The notes beneath the pieces were generated by a model. The model ran no database searches, was not told the DNA's origin, and saw only the letters and a program-made list of their open reading frames with translations. This document shows, one piece after another, positions 42,471 to 57,400 of a stretch of DNA of 64,000 nucleotides; the first letter of the stretch is position 1; each line of letters opens with the position of its first letter. The DNA comes from Rallus limicola (lineage: Eukaryota; Chordata; Aves; Gruiformes; Rallidae). A program made the position numbers and the translations under genes. The stretch spans positions 4,515,001-4,579,000 of the forward strand of contig JAKCOZ010000020.1 of NCBI GenBank assembly GCA_022605955.1, given 5' to 3'.

Positions 42471-45400
42471 ATGGCCGCGGCCCGACGCCGGCTGTCGGTG
42501 GGGCTGGGGCTAGCCGGGGGGTTCTGCGCCGTCCTGGGGCTCTGCCTGCTGCTGGTGGGGCCCGTCATCATCAGGGAGCAGGTTGTCAAGGTCAGCGGGG
42601 CGGCGGGTGGCCGCTCGTTTGGTGCGGGGGGAGTGCGGGGGGACCGGAGCCGGTGCGGGGCTGGTGTCGCTGCCGGGGGCCGGTGCGAGGTTCGGGGGTG
42701 ATGGCGCTGCAGCCGGTGCACGGGCTTGTTTTCCTTGTGGAGGGTTTCCCAGAGGAGCAGGAGGCAGCCGGGCGCCGGAGGGTCTCTGCTTCAGGGCCAC
42801 CGCCGCGGCTTGCGGGGGCTTGGCGGGCGAACGGGGGTTTGGGATGGGCCGTCCTTGGTGGCAGCAAACGCGCCTGGGCTGAGCGGGCTCTGGGCCCCGT
42901 TAGTGTGAGGGGTGGTGCTGGGCTGAGCAGCCAGGCAGGGCTGAGCATCGGCCCTTCCTCCTGTCCCTGCTGCCCCTACCTCCAGAGCTCCTCTGGGAAA
43001 CCCCCGTGCAGGTTACCACACTCAGATGTACCCTGGAGAGATGCTTTCCAAGCTGTAAGTGGTGCAGCGGGAGTGCTTTGAAGGAGCCTTCTGCATGGAG
43101 TGACTTCCCAGTCCTCCTCTCATCCTAAAGAGCTGCCTCTGAAGACCTGCCTTATCTGTGAGAGAGGTCCTGAGGCCCAAGGGGTGTTTGCTGCCCATGG
43201 TTAAGATGTGGGGTTGGGGATGAGCTCTTGGTCTGTTCAGTAAATGCCACACCGTCTTAGGAACCAGTGCTCCTGTCCTTACTGCTGGGACACCAGTTAT
43301 CCTGCCGTATCAAACCAATTGGCTCATTCCCATGTTTAGTGAAACCTTTTTGGCCCCCCACCCCTCCACCCCCCCCCCCCCCCCCCCCCAAAGGAGATTT
43401 GTCCCCCTGGCTGGGTTTTTCTCCAACCTTGTATCTACCTAGGTCAGGACCTGGGAATGTGTTTCTTGATGGAAGAGGTAAATAAACAGCACCCTATAGC
43501 TCATGGCTTTGCTTACATGAGCCAAGAAGTCTCTGCTGAAAAGGAACTTCTGCTTAAAGGCATCCTCTGGAAGTGCTGCCTGGCTGGCAAAGCCAGACTG
43601 TCCCGTGGCTTAGGCAGTAAAAGTCGATCTTTGTCCAGTTTCATGGGTGTCAGGAGCTGGGACCTGCAAATAAAAGGCTGAAGGGCCCCTGCAGAACCGG
43701 AATGATAGGGTTTCCCATCAAAACCTCCTACCCTCTTTTTAGCTAATCCTGATTCTTGCTACTTGATTAGCCTAAATCCCAGTAACACACAATGCCAACA
43801 GAAGATGAGGAAAAGACCAACGCTTGTTTTTCCTCCGTTTATCTCAAGCCATTGGTCTCCACATCTTCACCATGACCTAAAATGCCCCTGAGCTTTTCTG
43901 AGGCTTAATATGAAATGGGAAAAATAAGTGAGTGATGATATCTAGAGTGATGAGACATGTCCAGGGCTGGTCTTCAGAGCGCTGTGGGGAAAAGGAGCTG
44001 GAGTTGGGCAGGCAAAGGCTGGTTTCCCCATCCTGGCAAACATCCCTCTGTTAAGCTGCTGTATTCCAATGGAGAAGCACTTGGTTGCAGACAGGTTGTA
44101 GGTTTGAGCTTATCTGTGAGTAAAGTCTGTAGGGGAACACACAGGAGAAATAGGGAACTTGGAGCCCATCTCCTGCCTTGCTTGCGACAAAGGCTGTATC
44201 AGCGTTGGCATCTGTCCTTGCAGCCAGGCTGCCTGCAGCATTGGCCCTGCAAAGCCTGGGAACATCACTGCTTTGGGGTGCCACAGAGCTCCCTCAGCTT
44301 TACCTCAGTGAGAACACATCAACTCATCCATCCACCTCTTAATGCTTCTGCTCCACCTGGGACCTCTCACTCCGTCCTGGTGAAGACTGACAGCACCGTC
44401 TCCGCCGTGTTAGCAGGGCGATGGGGATGGGGTGAGAGGATGTGGAGGGTGAGGTCTGGCGCTGAGGTTGTGCTTGCACACCTCAGACTGAAGAGGAAAC
44501 CTCAACTCTGTGTTTTACTGAGCAGGGTGGCAGCAGCTTCCCTCCTGGGTAAGCAGGACTTGGGCACTGTGGATGGAGCTGCTGCTCCTCTGGTCCTGCC
44601 TGGAGGAGAAGAGCAGCAGCCAGTTCCTTTCAGTTCCTCCAAAACGGAGATCAGTGTGGTCAGGAGGGATCAGACATCTCAGTGACACTTTGTAACCTCT
44701 CAAAGTGAAAAATACTCTGGTTTTGTTTCAGACACATGCTCAGTTTGTTTTGACCAACAAGTAGCTTCATTCTAAGGCTACCCTGTTAAGCGGGTCTTGC
44801 TTAACAGCATCTGTGGAGTACTGAGAGCTGCTGTGCCCAGATGGGAGAGGGCTGAGAAAGGGAGCTGGGCTGCAGCTCCATCTCTGCACGTTACATAAGG
44901 CCATGCATATGCAATGAGGGATCCAGGGAGTGCAAGGCAGGAAGAGAAAGTGAGGGAAAGCAGGTTCAGACTCTCTGGGATGCTAAGGATTAGGGATTAT
45001 AAAGATGACTACATTAAAGCTGAGTTTCTCTTGTCTTCTGATGGCTTCTTTACCATAAAAATACCTCAGCAAGTATGTGCACGGTCAGACTGAGCCGCTC
45101 CAGGGCAGGAGAGCTGCTGTGGGCTGCTGAGCTGCAGCGGGATAATGCCCACATGCCTTCACCAATTAGTGGATCAAACTCACTTCCATAAGCAGGCTGG
45201 GTTGCTCAACAATGGCAGAGGAAGCAGAGATGGTGGTGGAACACGCCCAAAATAAAGGCTTAAGTAGGAACAGGCTGTTGTCTGTAAGGCAGCCCCCGGG
45301 AGGCAGGGAGGAGCGGGGGCAGATGGGACCTGATGCCAGCTCCTGTTCCGGGAGCTGGTGAAGGCTCAAGTAATGTTTGGGCACCTGCAGGCACATCCCA

Positions 45401-48400
45401 GCAAGCAGGACATCGAGGTGGAAACCAGGGATCTGCATTCATTGCCTTTGACCTGCCTTCTGGACAGCTGTGAGTCGCTGCGGGACGGCAGCAGACACGC
45501 AGCAAAGGTGTCCTGCGTGGTGCTGTCGGGACACAGCTGGGTCGCCATCTCTGTCGGCTGTTTGGGAGCTTAGTGGGGTGCTGGTACCTGAACCCAAGTG
45601 TCACCCCTCCCAGCCCTTGACTGCTCCTGGAGATGCCAAACATGGCAGGCACACAGAGGCCTTTAGGACAGGGTTGTTTGTGCCAGGCAGATCAAGCCTG
45701 TGGGGATGTGAGTAATTCAATGCTGGCTTGTCTAGCAGAGAGCGAGCCTCCAGCACATCAAATCAGCTCCAGTACCCTGTGGGTAGGACCTGGAGAGCTG
45801 AGTGTGAATAAATAAACCTACAGACATCCCGTGGCATGAACGTGATGCCCCTGCATACATAAGAATGGCTGGTTTAGATCTGCCATGGTGTCAGCCTGCA
45901 TAACATGCCTGGATCCTCTGGAGGAACCACTGCTCTGGGCTGGGCCTGTTGTGGAGCCAAGTGTGGATGCGCTTAGCTGAAGCCACCAAGCCCAAGAGTT
46001 GTGTCTCCTTACCCTTTACTGTTATTGTTTGTCTTTGCAGAATGTCAGGATCGACCCCAACAGCATCTCCTTCAGCATGTGGAAAGACATTCCCGTTCCT
46101 TTCTACATGTCAGTGCACTTCTTCGAAGTGATGAACCCCAAGGAGGTTCTCCGGGGAGCAAAGCCAGTGCTGCGCCAGCGTGGACCCTACGTTTACAGGT
46201 CAGGTACCTCTTAAGGTCCGTCTGGGCATGAGCCTGGCCATAGTGCTGCCTGCCAGGCTTCTGGCTGACTCCTCTGCCAGGAGGGCATGGCATTAGCATG
46301 TTTGGTGTGAGTCCAGCAGCTTAAGACTTTAAAGCAACTCAAAGGTGCTCTGAGCTTGCTAAAAGCACTTACCTCTCGCTGGTGGAGCGGTAAGGCTGAT
46401 CAGTGCTTTGCTGAGTCGTGGAGCTCAGTCCCATGCTGGGACCTGTTGGACAGCCAGACCTGGGCTGATACATTCCAAACACAGGCATGAGAGGTGTTGG
46501 TGTAGTGGTGGGTATCCCTCACCTTCAGAGCAGACTTGTTTCATCCTCATTGTGCATTTAGGAGTCCAGCTTCAGAGCTGGACTTGCCTCAATATCAAAC
46601 TTCATGGATTGGCTTAAGACCTTTTATCTAACATGAGACCCAGAAGCTGCCAAACACAAACCACGGTCATGAGAACCAGTATGGAGCAGTAAAACTTCCT
46701 CGGGCCAGCCTACAGCAGGGCTGGGTCTGTTTGCCATGGCTGAGGGACCCCAGAATTGCCTAGGTTGGAAGATACCCTTTAGATCATCAGGTCCCACCAT
46801 AAATGGTGCATGGTGGCTGAAGCCCCATACGCTTCTCTGGGCCTGAAACATGAAGTGGTGTTGAGTTGGGGGTGTGAACTCACCCATAAGTAGTGATAGG
46901 CAACACATCAGTGTCTACACATGTAGGCAAAGTCAGGTCAGCAGTCTAAGCAAGCTCATGTGGGAAGATTACTGGTTTAATCCAAAGCTCTTTGACTAGC
47001 ACTGAGGAGAACCTGGCAGTATGTATATGCCCTTGTTTCCCCTGGGCTTGCCAGGTCACACCGTAAGACCGTGTGCATTCTGTATGTTGTGATCCCATCA
47101 GTCCTTTGGCTGGGGGAAAGGCTTCACTTACTGTAAATAACAATAAACAAAGGGGCAAAGCTTATTAGTGTCCTTATGTTCCCGCTGAGCAAGATTAGTG
47201 CCCTTCCCTAACGAGGGCCATAAAACAGAGGCTCCACAATAAAGAACTTCTTTTTTTTTTTTTGCTGGTGGGTTGCTCCCTCAGGAGCTGTAACAGGCTT
47301 GTGATGTTGGGGATAACCTCATGCTACCATGGAGTATCGCTGTCCCCACGGCAGGGAGTGGTGCTGGGTGGTGTGCTGGAGATGTCGTGGCCTAAAGCCT
47401 TGGGGGGTGGGATGATGCTGGGCAAAGGGTTGAGCTGTCCTCAGCCCAGGAGCCAGCAGGGAGCTCTGGGACAAATCAGCGTGGGCTCCTTGGTGGAACT
47501 TGTGTCATCTTGTTTGGCCCTCTCCTGTTTTGCAGGTTGATTTGGCGTGTGGGTTGGTGTAGGTCTGCTTATCTGGGCGTCTCTCTGATAGGGCTGGGCT
47601 TTTCCGTGGTTGTAGGTGAAGTGACAGAGGGAATTTAGGCTTTAGTCTCAGACTTCTTGTCACCTGCGAAGAAACACTTGGTGTCTGCAGAATCCCATCT
47701 GTCAGGAACACTTCACTCCATGGCTGCCATCTCCTCCTGCTAGACCCTAACCCTGGTTGGGGTGGTGACACTGCTTGTTCCTTCCCCTGCTGCCCCGTGG
47801 CTTCTTGCTGGGCTTCAGCCTCCTTCCTCTGCAATTCAGCAGCAAGCTTAGGCCTCTGCAGCCCATCATTGCTCCACAGGCTTTGCAGGGGCACTGCATG
47901 GGCGAAGGTTCTCATGATCTCTCACGTCTCTTTGCAGGGAGTTCAGGTATAAAACGAATATCACATTCCATGACAATGACACCGTCTCCTTCCTGGAGTA
48001 CCGGCAACTCTTCTTCCAGCCACACTTGTCCAACGGCACTGAAGAAGAGTATATCGTTGTGCCAAACATTATGATGATGGTAAGAACTTGCTCTCTGGAT
48101 GGGTACTGACTCCTGAACTTGTGGGGGGGCCATGGTGCCCGATGCTGACTTGAAGCTTGCTTCCTTGTAGGGCTTAAGGCTAATCAAGCTTTGAAGTGGT
48201 TAAGCTTATAAATGCAGTGTTCTGCTTTCTGGGTATTGGTTGTTACATTGGGCTGTTATCCTTCCAAAAGCAGAGTGTGCAAAGGGGCCAGCAAAGTGGC
48301 TGGGCTGAAGTCTGCAACCTCATCTGAGTGTCTTCTGGGGAAACAAAGCCCATGTGCCCTCAACAGCTTTCTTACCAAACTGGGCATAAATGGTGCACCT

Positions 48401-51400
48401 CAGTTTTAACAGTGGTGCTCCAGCACAGCAGAAGGACCTCTCTTGCTTCCTCTTTGCTAAAGGCAAGGCTCTAATCTCAGAACTTTGTTTTCTTTCCCAG
48501 GGAGCGGCTGTAATGATGGAAAACCTGCCAAACTTTGTGAAGATTTTACTGAGTGGAGCCCTGGCTGGCCTGAAACAGGAGGCGTTCATGAACCGGACGG
48601 TTGGGGAGATCATGTGGGGGTACGAAGACCCTCTGATAGATGCAATAAACATGATTGTTCCTGGCTTGATCCCTTTCAAGGGGAAGTTTGGCTTATTTTT
48701 ACAGGTATGTAAACTGTTGCTTGGGAACCCTAAAATCACAGCAATACTGGTCTTGGGGTTGAGTGTCCAGGCTCCTCGCCCTCATAAAGTGTTTGGAGCA
48801 GCCCTGTGTAGCTGGTTGGTGGTTGTATAATGCTCCCTTAGTTCTCCCCTCAAGGCAAAACATGTGTGTTGGAAGCTGTTGCTGGCAACTGAAGTAAAAG
48901 TTTGGTAGATTCCAGTGTGAAGCTGCCCTGGAGCTGAATGCAAGGTCACTAATGTATTGCAGTCTTGCCATGTGCAGTGGGTTAATAGTTTGTTTCTTCT
49001 CTCTGCAGCTTAACAACACTGATTCAGGACTTTTCACAGTGAACACGGGCGTGAAGAACATCAGTCAAGTTCACATGGTGGATTCCTGGAATGGGCTGAA
49101 GAAGGTAAGCGTCAGGCAAACCTCTAACACAGAGTCTTTGCCTGATCTCAAGATAAGTTGGAAGCTCTGTATCTCTGGGTCATAGGTTTGAAGGTGAGTT
49201 GCAGCAGTGGAAGTCCCACAGAAACGTCTGTTCTAGCAGATGGCCAGGAGGCAGCCGTGTGATAAGAGGCTTGTCCTGAAGTGTGAAGTTCAGCTTATCA
49301 TTGGTGTCACTTGAACTCCCTTGAAATGCTGATGGGGCTGGCTGCTTCTAATGGTTGAAGTCCCAGGTTCCTGTGGCCTGTGTCCAAGGTGTTGTTTAAG
49401 TGTCTGTGTTAAGTGGGTGCTGCTTCTTCCCTTGTGGAATTCAACTTTTAATTAAAACCAACCACACCTACAGATCAGCCACTGCAGGAGCACTTGGGAC
49501 AGGGGGATCTCATCCTGGTTTTCCATTAGTTTGAACAGGAAAGATCTTCAAGCTCTTCAGTACTTCTGTCTCAAGCACTGTAGAGTGGCGGGTGCCTCAT
49601 GCAGGGGTGGAAGCCAGCTCTCCAGCAAGCTCCTCCTTCTGAGGTCTTCTCATTCCCCCTGTCCCCAGGTCAACTTCTGGAGGAGCAACCAGTGCAACAT
49701 GATCAACGGGACCTCAGGGGAGATGTGGCCACCGTTCATGAGCCCAACCTCACTGGAGTTCTACAGCCCTGATGCCTGCAGGTGAGACCACAGTGGCCAG
49801 CTTGTCCCCACAGGAGTGGCAGGAGATGTAATGCTCATCCAGTGCACGCAGGGTGCCCGTGCAGTGACACAGAGGGCTCAGGTCTAGTTTCTGTAGTTGA
49901 AGTTCAGTGTTGCAGTACCTGAGCTTAGCAGACAGTGTAATTGCCTAATTAGCAGCGTCTCGTGATGCTCCTAAATACCATCCCTGGAGAAGTCTAACTG
50001 GCCCGTGTTGAATCAGTAGAGAATAACCAGGCTGGATAACATGTGGGAGGCGAAAGGGAGAAGTAAAAGTTGCCAGAAGGAAACTCAGCTGTACCTGTTT
50101 GCAGAACTATTTTAGCTGACTGAACACTTGCAGAAGTGATGTTGGGGGTCAGCGGGGGCTTGTGCCCCCCAGTTTCCAGGCTGTTGCTTTTATTTAATTA
50201 ATTTTTTCCCCTTTTGCCTAGTCCCTGTGCTCCTGGCCTGTGTAAGGCAGCCTGACCTTAGCTGGTCATGCAGCAGGGGTTAAAGTACCCACCAACATGG
50301 ATACTCCCACAGCTGGAAGGAGGGGATGCTGAGATAATGAGGAACCCTTGGGGCAGATAATGTTAATTCAGGCTTTGTAGATAGTGCTGCAAAACAAGCA
50401 GGTGCCCATGGTGGATAGAGAACAATGACCTCTTCTGCAGTCAGCTGAGCCCAGCATTACTGCAGGAATTCCTGGTCGCAAGGGACATCGGCAAATACCA
50501 AAGTGACCTGGAGCCAAGGACTTTTGGGGGAGTTTATTGATAATCAGAGTTTAAATACACATGTCTGGTTCTGTAAAGCTACAGAAACCTTCTGGGGAAG
50601 AAAGCACGATTCCAGGCAAGGCATGAAGTGAAGTGGAGAAAACCAAGCGTGGCTTTTTGTTGGTGTGGGAGGTTCCCACAGGACAGTGCTTGTGGCTCTG
50701 CCTCTTCCTCAGGCAGCGCTGACTCTGCTCCTCAGATCTTTGCCTCTCTGCTAGCCCAGATGACTAGGCAGCCACAAACATCAGCTGATAGACAAAGAGC
50801 TTGCCTTGCAGCCAGGCCACTGTGGGCAGGGAGTAAGTGAGATGGCTTATCTCCTGTGCTGTTTGCACCTTGAGTGCAGCTGGTGCGGAGATGCAGCTCC
50901 CTGGATGCCCCCTCAAGCTAAGCAAGGCTTTATCCCGGGGATGTGCTGCCACAGCCTCCTTGCTGGAAGGTGAGCACAGCCAAGAGGCATGTGTGTAACT
51001 GCTGAACTAGCCCTTAATTTGGTACAAGAAGGCAACTCTATAAATGAGCATCCCTCACAGCTTGCCTGGGGTTGTCTGTGTCTCTGTAAGCCTCACTCAA
51101 AGGAGTGCATGGGAAAGGAGTAAACTTTCCTTTCTGGAAACTTGCACCCAGCCCAGCCTGGCGGCAGCAATAACATCACCAGTCTGTTGTATTGTTCAAA
51201 CAATCTTGCTGTGTAATGGAGTTCATAAGATAAAATTTTCCACTCCCCTGACAGCCTCCAAGCTGGAGTTGTGCTGCAAAAGATTTAGGTGGTGTCCATT
51301 CCCTGTGACAGAGCACTGCCACCTCAGAGCTGAGGCTTACACAAAGAGGGTGTTAGCTCTTGGAGAGCAGCCCTGGGGATTACTACAGGTCTTTAAACAA

Positions 51401-54400
51401 ATCTCTTCTGCATACTGAAAGCAAACTCCTCTAAACCTGTGGTTTCTCTCCATAACTAGTCCTGACCAGCCTTTTATCTGTGCTTAAAACATGGAAAGCC
51501 AAATGGCTTAAATACTCATTCCCCATCCAAAGCACTGAGTGTTTATCTTGATCTCAAAGTCTAAGTTACGTTTCAACTGCATCTTATCCAGGGAAGATAA
51601 GGGCTCAGTTCTGGGCTGGGAACCTGTTGGCTAATCCTGTTCCTTCTTCACTGAAACTCTTCCAGATCCATGACACTGGTGTATGAGCAGTCTGGAAAGT
51701 TCAAGGGTGTGCCCACCTATCGCTTTGTGGCACCGAAAACTCTCTTTGCCAATGGTACAGATTATCCACCCAACGAAGGCTTCTGCCCCTGCATGCAGTC
51801 TGGCATCCAGAACATCAGCACCTGTAGGCTCAGTAAGTCCTTTCCTCCTGATACTAAACTTCAGGGATGTGGTGTGGGCTCAGCTGTCTGGAAATTCACC
51901 TCTGCTATCAGCTGGAGGGTTAAAAGGTGCCGCCAGGCTGTGTGTGCATGGTGTGCTCACTTGCAGTCCCACAGGCATCCCAGCAAGGAGGGAGAGAGGG
52001 AAAAACCCCTCCTGCACGAGGCCCCATCAGTTCATGGCACCTGTGACAGCCTGGTGTTTGTGGGGATGCACAAGGATGTGGTGGGAGAGGGTTATGGTCA
52101 CCAAGCTGGGGAGGGAGCTGGTGGGGGAGCAAGGGTAACAAGAGGCAGTTGCCAAATTCAATGTTAACTTTGGATGCTGAGTGCAGGTCGCACAAGGGTG
52201 AGAATGCAGACAGTGTCCTAACCTGTGTCTGGGTACAGTGAGTTACCACTGCATTGTGTGGCACATGGTAGGGAGAGGGGGGATTAAACACAGGGTCTTG
52301 TCCCTCCCAGAGCAATGTAATAAGCTGCAGGGAGGGGAGGGCAGGAGCTTTTTCTGGTTGGGAGGAGAAAAGTATAAAAGCCCATTCAGAACAAGTGCTG
52401 TAATGGCTTAAAAACCTCCAAAAGAAGTCTGAGACGTGTTTGATGAGCTCAAACCATCTTTGTTGTCACCCAGATGCTCCAATGTTCATTTCCCACCCTC
52501 ACTTCTACAACGCTGACCCATCCCTGGTGAATGCTGTTGAAGGCCTCCACCCCAGCAAGGACCAGCACGCGCTCTTCCTCGACGTGCACCCAGTGAGTGA
52601 GCCTGGGGGGTCCTTACCCCATGGAGGAGCCTCTTCTTGTCCCACCCCAGGGGTCCAGCCAGGCTGAGGGTGGGGGGAACCTGCCACCCGTGCGAGTGGT
52701 GGCCTCGCTCTGCTCTCGTGGCACTGATCTGAGCTGGTTCCATAGTGCAAAGACTGGCGAGGACATGTGCAGATAAAAATGTCAAAGCCATAAACTAATT
52801 GAATAATTAGCCTGGCTTCTAGAGAATTGCAGAACTAATTATAAGCATAATTGTTTTGATAAGCACAGCCAAGTTCTTTCCACTGACTCAGGTCCATAAC
52901 ACCAGGAGGTGTACCTAGCAGCAGCCCAGGTACGCCCCAAATCTCCAAACGTGTGTTGCCATGAGGGGTGACTGGCAAAGTCTGAAGACCATGCTGCAGC
53001 TGCATGAAGCTGTTGCCACCATTTTTTGGGGCTGGTTTCTCCCAGTCACTCAACCTTGCCCATCTAACAGGCTGCTTTAGCACGTGGCTGCTGCCGTGTC
53101 ACGCTTCCCATGTATCTGTAGCATAAGGATGAAGTTGCCCCCTTAGTGGTGTTGAGCTGGGGTGTCCTGAGCTGTGTCTTTGTCCCAGCTGCTAGTGGGG
53201 AGGGAGCTTTAGGATCTTCCACCTATGGCCTGTGTGGTATGTGGTCAGATCTTCCAACTGGTGATGTTTGCTCAAGCAAGAAACCAATCCCTCCCTGGAG
53301 GTAAGGTAAGCTCTGCTGCTTATCTAGGAATTGGGTTCTCTCTGCTTTTGTTATCATGGCTATGGAAATCTAATTAAGTTTATTACAGTATCAAACATCT
53401 ACTGATAACAGCACAATTAACTATATTCTTATCTAGCTGCAGCCTGCTGAGTACAAACAGGGGCAATCCCACAAAGACTCTCTGCCCCTCAATGTGTTAC
53501 AAAACTGCAGTGTCATGAGAAACCAATGCCATAGCACCCGTCAACAGGACCAGCTTGGAAATGGGGTGTTTGGAATGGTCTGAGGGTGTTGCTGGACAGG
53601 GGTTGTTGGTTCCTAGTTCTGAGAAATGTTTTGTCCTTTGCTGTGTGAATCTTTTGTATTGATGTGTTTCCATCCTGCTGCTGGGGGGATGACCACAGAA
53701 GAGGCTCGTCACACCCCAAAAAACACTACAGTTTCTATGAAACCCCCTTGCCTAAGGAGTCACTTGCAGGTTGTGTGTGCTGCCTGGTAATTTGAACTTG
53801 GCTAGGCTCAGTCCTACAAGCTCTGGGTCACACAACACTTCCCAGGGACGTGCTGCCTGCTAGCTGAATGTCTGCTGCCTCCTGCAGCAGCTCTGTCTGT
53901 CCAGGTTAGCTTGGTGCCTTCAGACCACCCCAAGGGAGGTGCTCCCTCCTGGGTGCTGCCAAGGCCAGCAATCTCACTGGCTGGTGAGTGTTTGACTGGA
54001 GAGGACAGGCTGCAGCCTGTCATGGGGACAGTGCTGTCCCTCCATGAGCAGTCATCCCCAGACCCATACCCATGCTTTGGTGGAAACCACAGCCATGCTC
54101 CTGGTCTGGTGTGTGGTGACTGCAGCTGACCTCCAGATGATCCAATCCATTTCTCTGGAAGGTGGTCCCTAGAAGTATCTGTGATGAAAAGCAAAGGGTT
54201 GCTCTTCTGCAAAGCCCTCCAGACATATGTTGGCTGCACTGATGAACTGGTTGGTCTCTTCCTATGCAGATGACGGGCATCCCCATGAATTGCTCCATCA
54301 AGCTCCAGCTGAACCTGTACATAAAGCACGTGTCTGGTATAATGTAAGTAGCCCTACTAGACTAGGTGACCTACTAGAAACAGCCACCTGCCTTTCTCAG

Positions 54401-57400
54401 GCCAGAGAGCTGCTGATGCTGGGCTCACCACAGAGTTTACTCTTCCCAGAGGTGAAGCAGCTTTGATGCTGCCAGTTGTCACAGTTGCAGAGGCCAGCCA
54501 GCTCGCGTGGTTAAGTGTCAGCTACTCCAGTGACCCCACAGTGCTGTCCCTTAGCACCATGGCCTGTGACTGCCTCTGTCCTTGGCTCCTGCAGCCTTCC
54601 TTCCCCTGGCCAGGCAGCTGATGGCTGCACTGTGAGGCACAGGAGCAGTTCACCTGCGCTGTGCTGCTACTCAGGAGGTGTTACACCAGCATGGGGAGGC
54701 AAAACATGCTGTGTCTGCAAGGTTTATAGTTGATGCCTGTATCTACAAGGATGCTTTTGGCACTATATGAAAACAAAACAAAACCAAAGGGCTCTAACAG
54801 TTGTGTGCTCCCCAAGGGCTAGAACTTGTTGCTCTGCCTTGGTTGTGCACCCCAGCAGACAGCCCTGGCCCTGTGGACTAGGCCACACCACCCTGTTGTA
54901 CCACGCAGGTGATGGCTATCATGGAGCTGCCTGAGGTTTAGCAGAGCAGCTTATGTCCTTGGAGCCCAGGACTGGGGTGACAGGTGCTGCTGTCCTCAGG
55001 GAGTATGAATGGAAGTCTGAGCTCTGCTCTTGCATGAAAGGCCTAAGTTGGACCTGGTCCCTCAAGGGGTGAGCAGCCCCCTGAAGCAGCAGGACTTACG
55101 ACCTCCTTACACTGGTCCCCTGGCCCCTCTCAGCCCCAGGCCCATCCCTTTAGGAAGAACCAGGGCAGTAATTGTAGCCTGATTGACCAAATCTTACCTG
55201 TGTATTTCTTTTTCTCTTCTCTTTCTTTCCCCCTCCCTAGTCAAACAGGGAAGATCAAGCCAGTGGTCCTGCCGCTGCTGTGGTTTGCAGAGGTGAGCTG
55301 CCTTCCTCCACCTGATTCTGCAGAACCTGCCCTGTGGGAGGGGGGAAGCTGCTTCCCCATCGTCCAGGGGTGGGGGAAACTCTGTGTTGGATAAAGCATT
55401 AAGCCAGCCAGACTAATTAAGCACCAGCAGAAGGCTTTGCAATACTTGGCTGTGGTGTTAATCTCCCTGTGAGCCGAACAAACCCTGCACTATACTTGGT
55501 AAACCTCTGGCTCTGTCCTAGCTGTGGCGTTGAGCAGGGCCTGGAGCAGAGCTGCAGCATCCCCATGCTGCTGGGGAGAGCAGGATAGAGCTCTGTGTGT
55601 GTCCAGCTCACTCCACTGTTTGGTTAAAGCTTCTAGCCTAACTGAATCTTGCATAAAACCCCTAAATTCCCTAATCTGTGGTGGGAGAGGAGCTGTGCAG
55701 CTGGTCTGTCTCAGCTCTGGACGAGAGGGAAATGTCACTGACAGCTTTGCTCTCTCTTTTTCTTTTCCTATTTTTGTCTGTCTTTCCTGTTTTGAGCAGA
55801 GTGGAGCCATTGAAGGCTCAGTCCTAACACAGTTTTACACCAACCTGGTGCTGATCCCATCCCTGCTGGAATACCTGCAGTATATCTTCCTTGGGCTGAG
55901 CGTCCCGCTCATTATCTCAGCAGCTGTACTCATGGCAAGGGGTCAGGTAAGAACTTGCAGATGTCTAATAGGAACTGCTGTTAGTCAAATCAAACTTAAT
56001 CAGATGATGCAGATTGGGCTGACAATCTAACACTCCTGAGGAAACATTGGCTGATGCCACGAACCATGTCCTAATGGTGCCAGAACATAGCAGGACTTCC
56101 TCAGCTGTCTTGAAATTGGGCTGCAAATAGATAACATGAAAGCATTCCTGGCCATCTCTGTACACAACAGGGATGGAAGCGTGTTCCTATAGGAGGAGGC
56201 ATTTCCCAGCTCATCCATCTAATGAGCCTAAGCCTGGCTCATCAGCCCAGCCTCTGTGGAAAGCAGCAGCTCTGTGCCACTGCACAAATCTCTGCATCTC
56301 TGCAGGATCCCAGTGGTTTTCTAATCCAAACAGAGCCTTCTCAAGGGGATGTAGCTACTCGAGTGCAGCTTGTTCACAGATGAAACACAGTCGCTGTGTT
56401 CTTGCAGAAGGGGCACAGATGCTGTGGCTGCTTCTTAACCCAGGCTGGACCCTCTTTCTCCCTGAAGCTCCCTTGCTTCCCTGCAAACCACTCCAAATAG
56501 CTCTGGAAGGTCTTTGTGGATCTGGGCTTAGTGAGAAGCAAAGTCCCTTGAAGCCTGTGGTGAGCTGGCAGTGGGGTGGGATTGCCTACGGTGAGCAGGG
56601 TGGTGAGGGTGCCTGGCTGGCACACAGCTCTGGCTGAGCTGCAGGGACAGGCTACAGACCAGCTAAAACACTTGCCAGGGATCTGTGGCTCCGAAGCCTT
56701 AATCTGCTAACACTGAGCTCTCTAAAAGCTTTAGCTCTTGAAGCAAGATCTGGCTCCCTCACGTCTGTCAAAGCTCATTTAGCTTTGCACTACAGTCAAA
56801 CAGCTCAAGCTGGCTCTAAAGGTACCGAAGTGAAGAGGCTGCTTGTGGGGATAAAGGCAATCCTTAGGATGAGCAGGCTGTGGTGAGAGTGTGTGGAGAA
56901 GCTGCTTCACCCAACCTCCTCTAACTGCCCTTACTGAAACACTAATGCAGACCCACTTCAAACAGCACCAGGGTTCACCAAGCATTGCATAATTGGATTT
57001 CAACCAAACCTACAACCACTTAATTGACTTAAACCCATGATCCCAAATCCCCTTGTTGCTCCCTTCAGTTCCCAGCCATGTGGGAGCGATGCTGGGTGCT
57101 GTGCTCCAGAGATGCTCAGGCCTTGGGTGCTGAACCTCTCTGCTGGTGGCTGTGGGAGAACAGGCGTCCTACAGCCAAGCACCAGCACATCCAGAACGTG
57201 TTGGTGACTGCCAGGCAGCTCTTTGTAAGACCTCATGTAGCCCTGGGCTGATGCTTACTCACCCTGCTTTGTACTGGGGGTAATTCTTGGTATCAGAGAG
57301 TCGTAACCATGCCAGAAAGGGTCAGGAAGAAAAGCTGGGTTGTAAATTCACTCAAGTTACAACTGAGTATCTGCTTGTAAAACATCCCACACCCAGACAT

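Noticed and set aside
42303..42721. Long frames on both strands around SCARB1 exon 1
   Set aside because: The true exon 1 is fixed by the ATG at 42471 and the donor at 42591. The longer frames come from the CpG-island composition.
46490..46560. tRNA-like segment (TTGGTGTAGTGGTGGGTATC) in SCARB1 intron 2
   Set aside because: The A-box half resembles tRNA-Asp or Gly, but there is no B box, no closing acceptor stem and no terminator. At best it is a decayed tRNA fragment.
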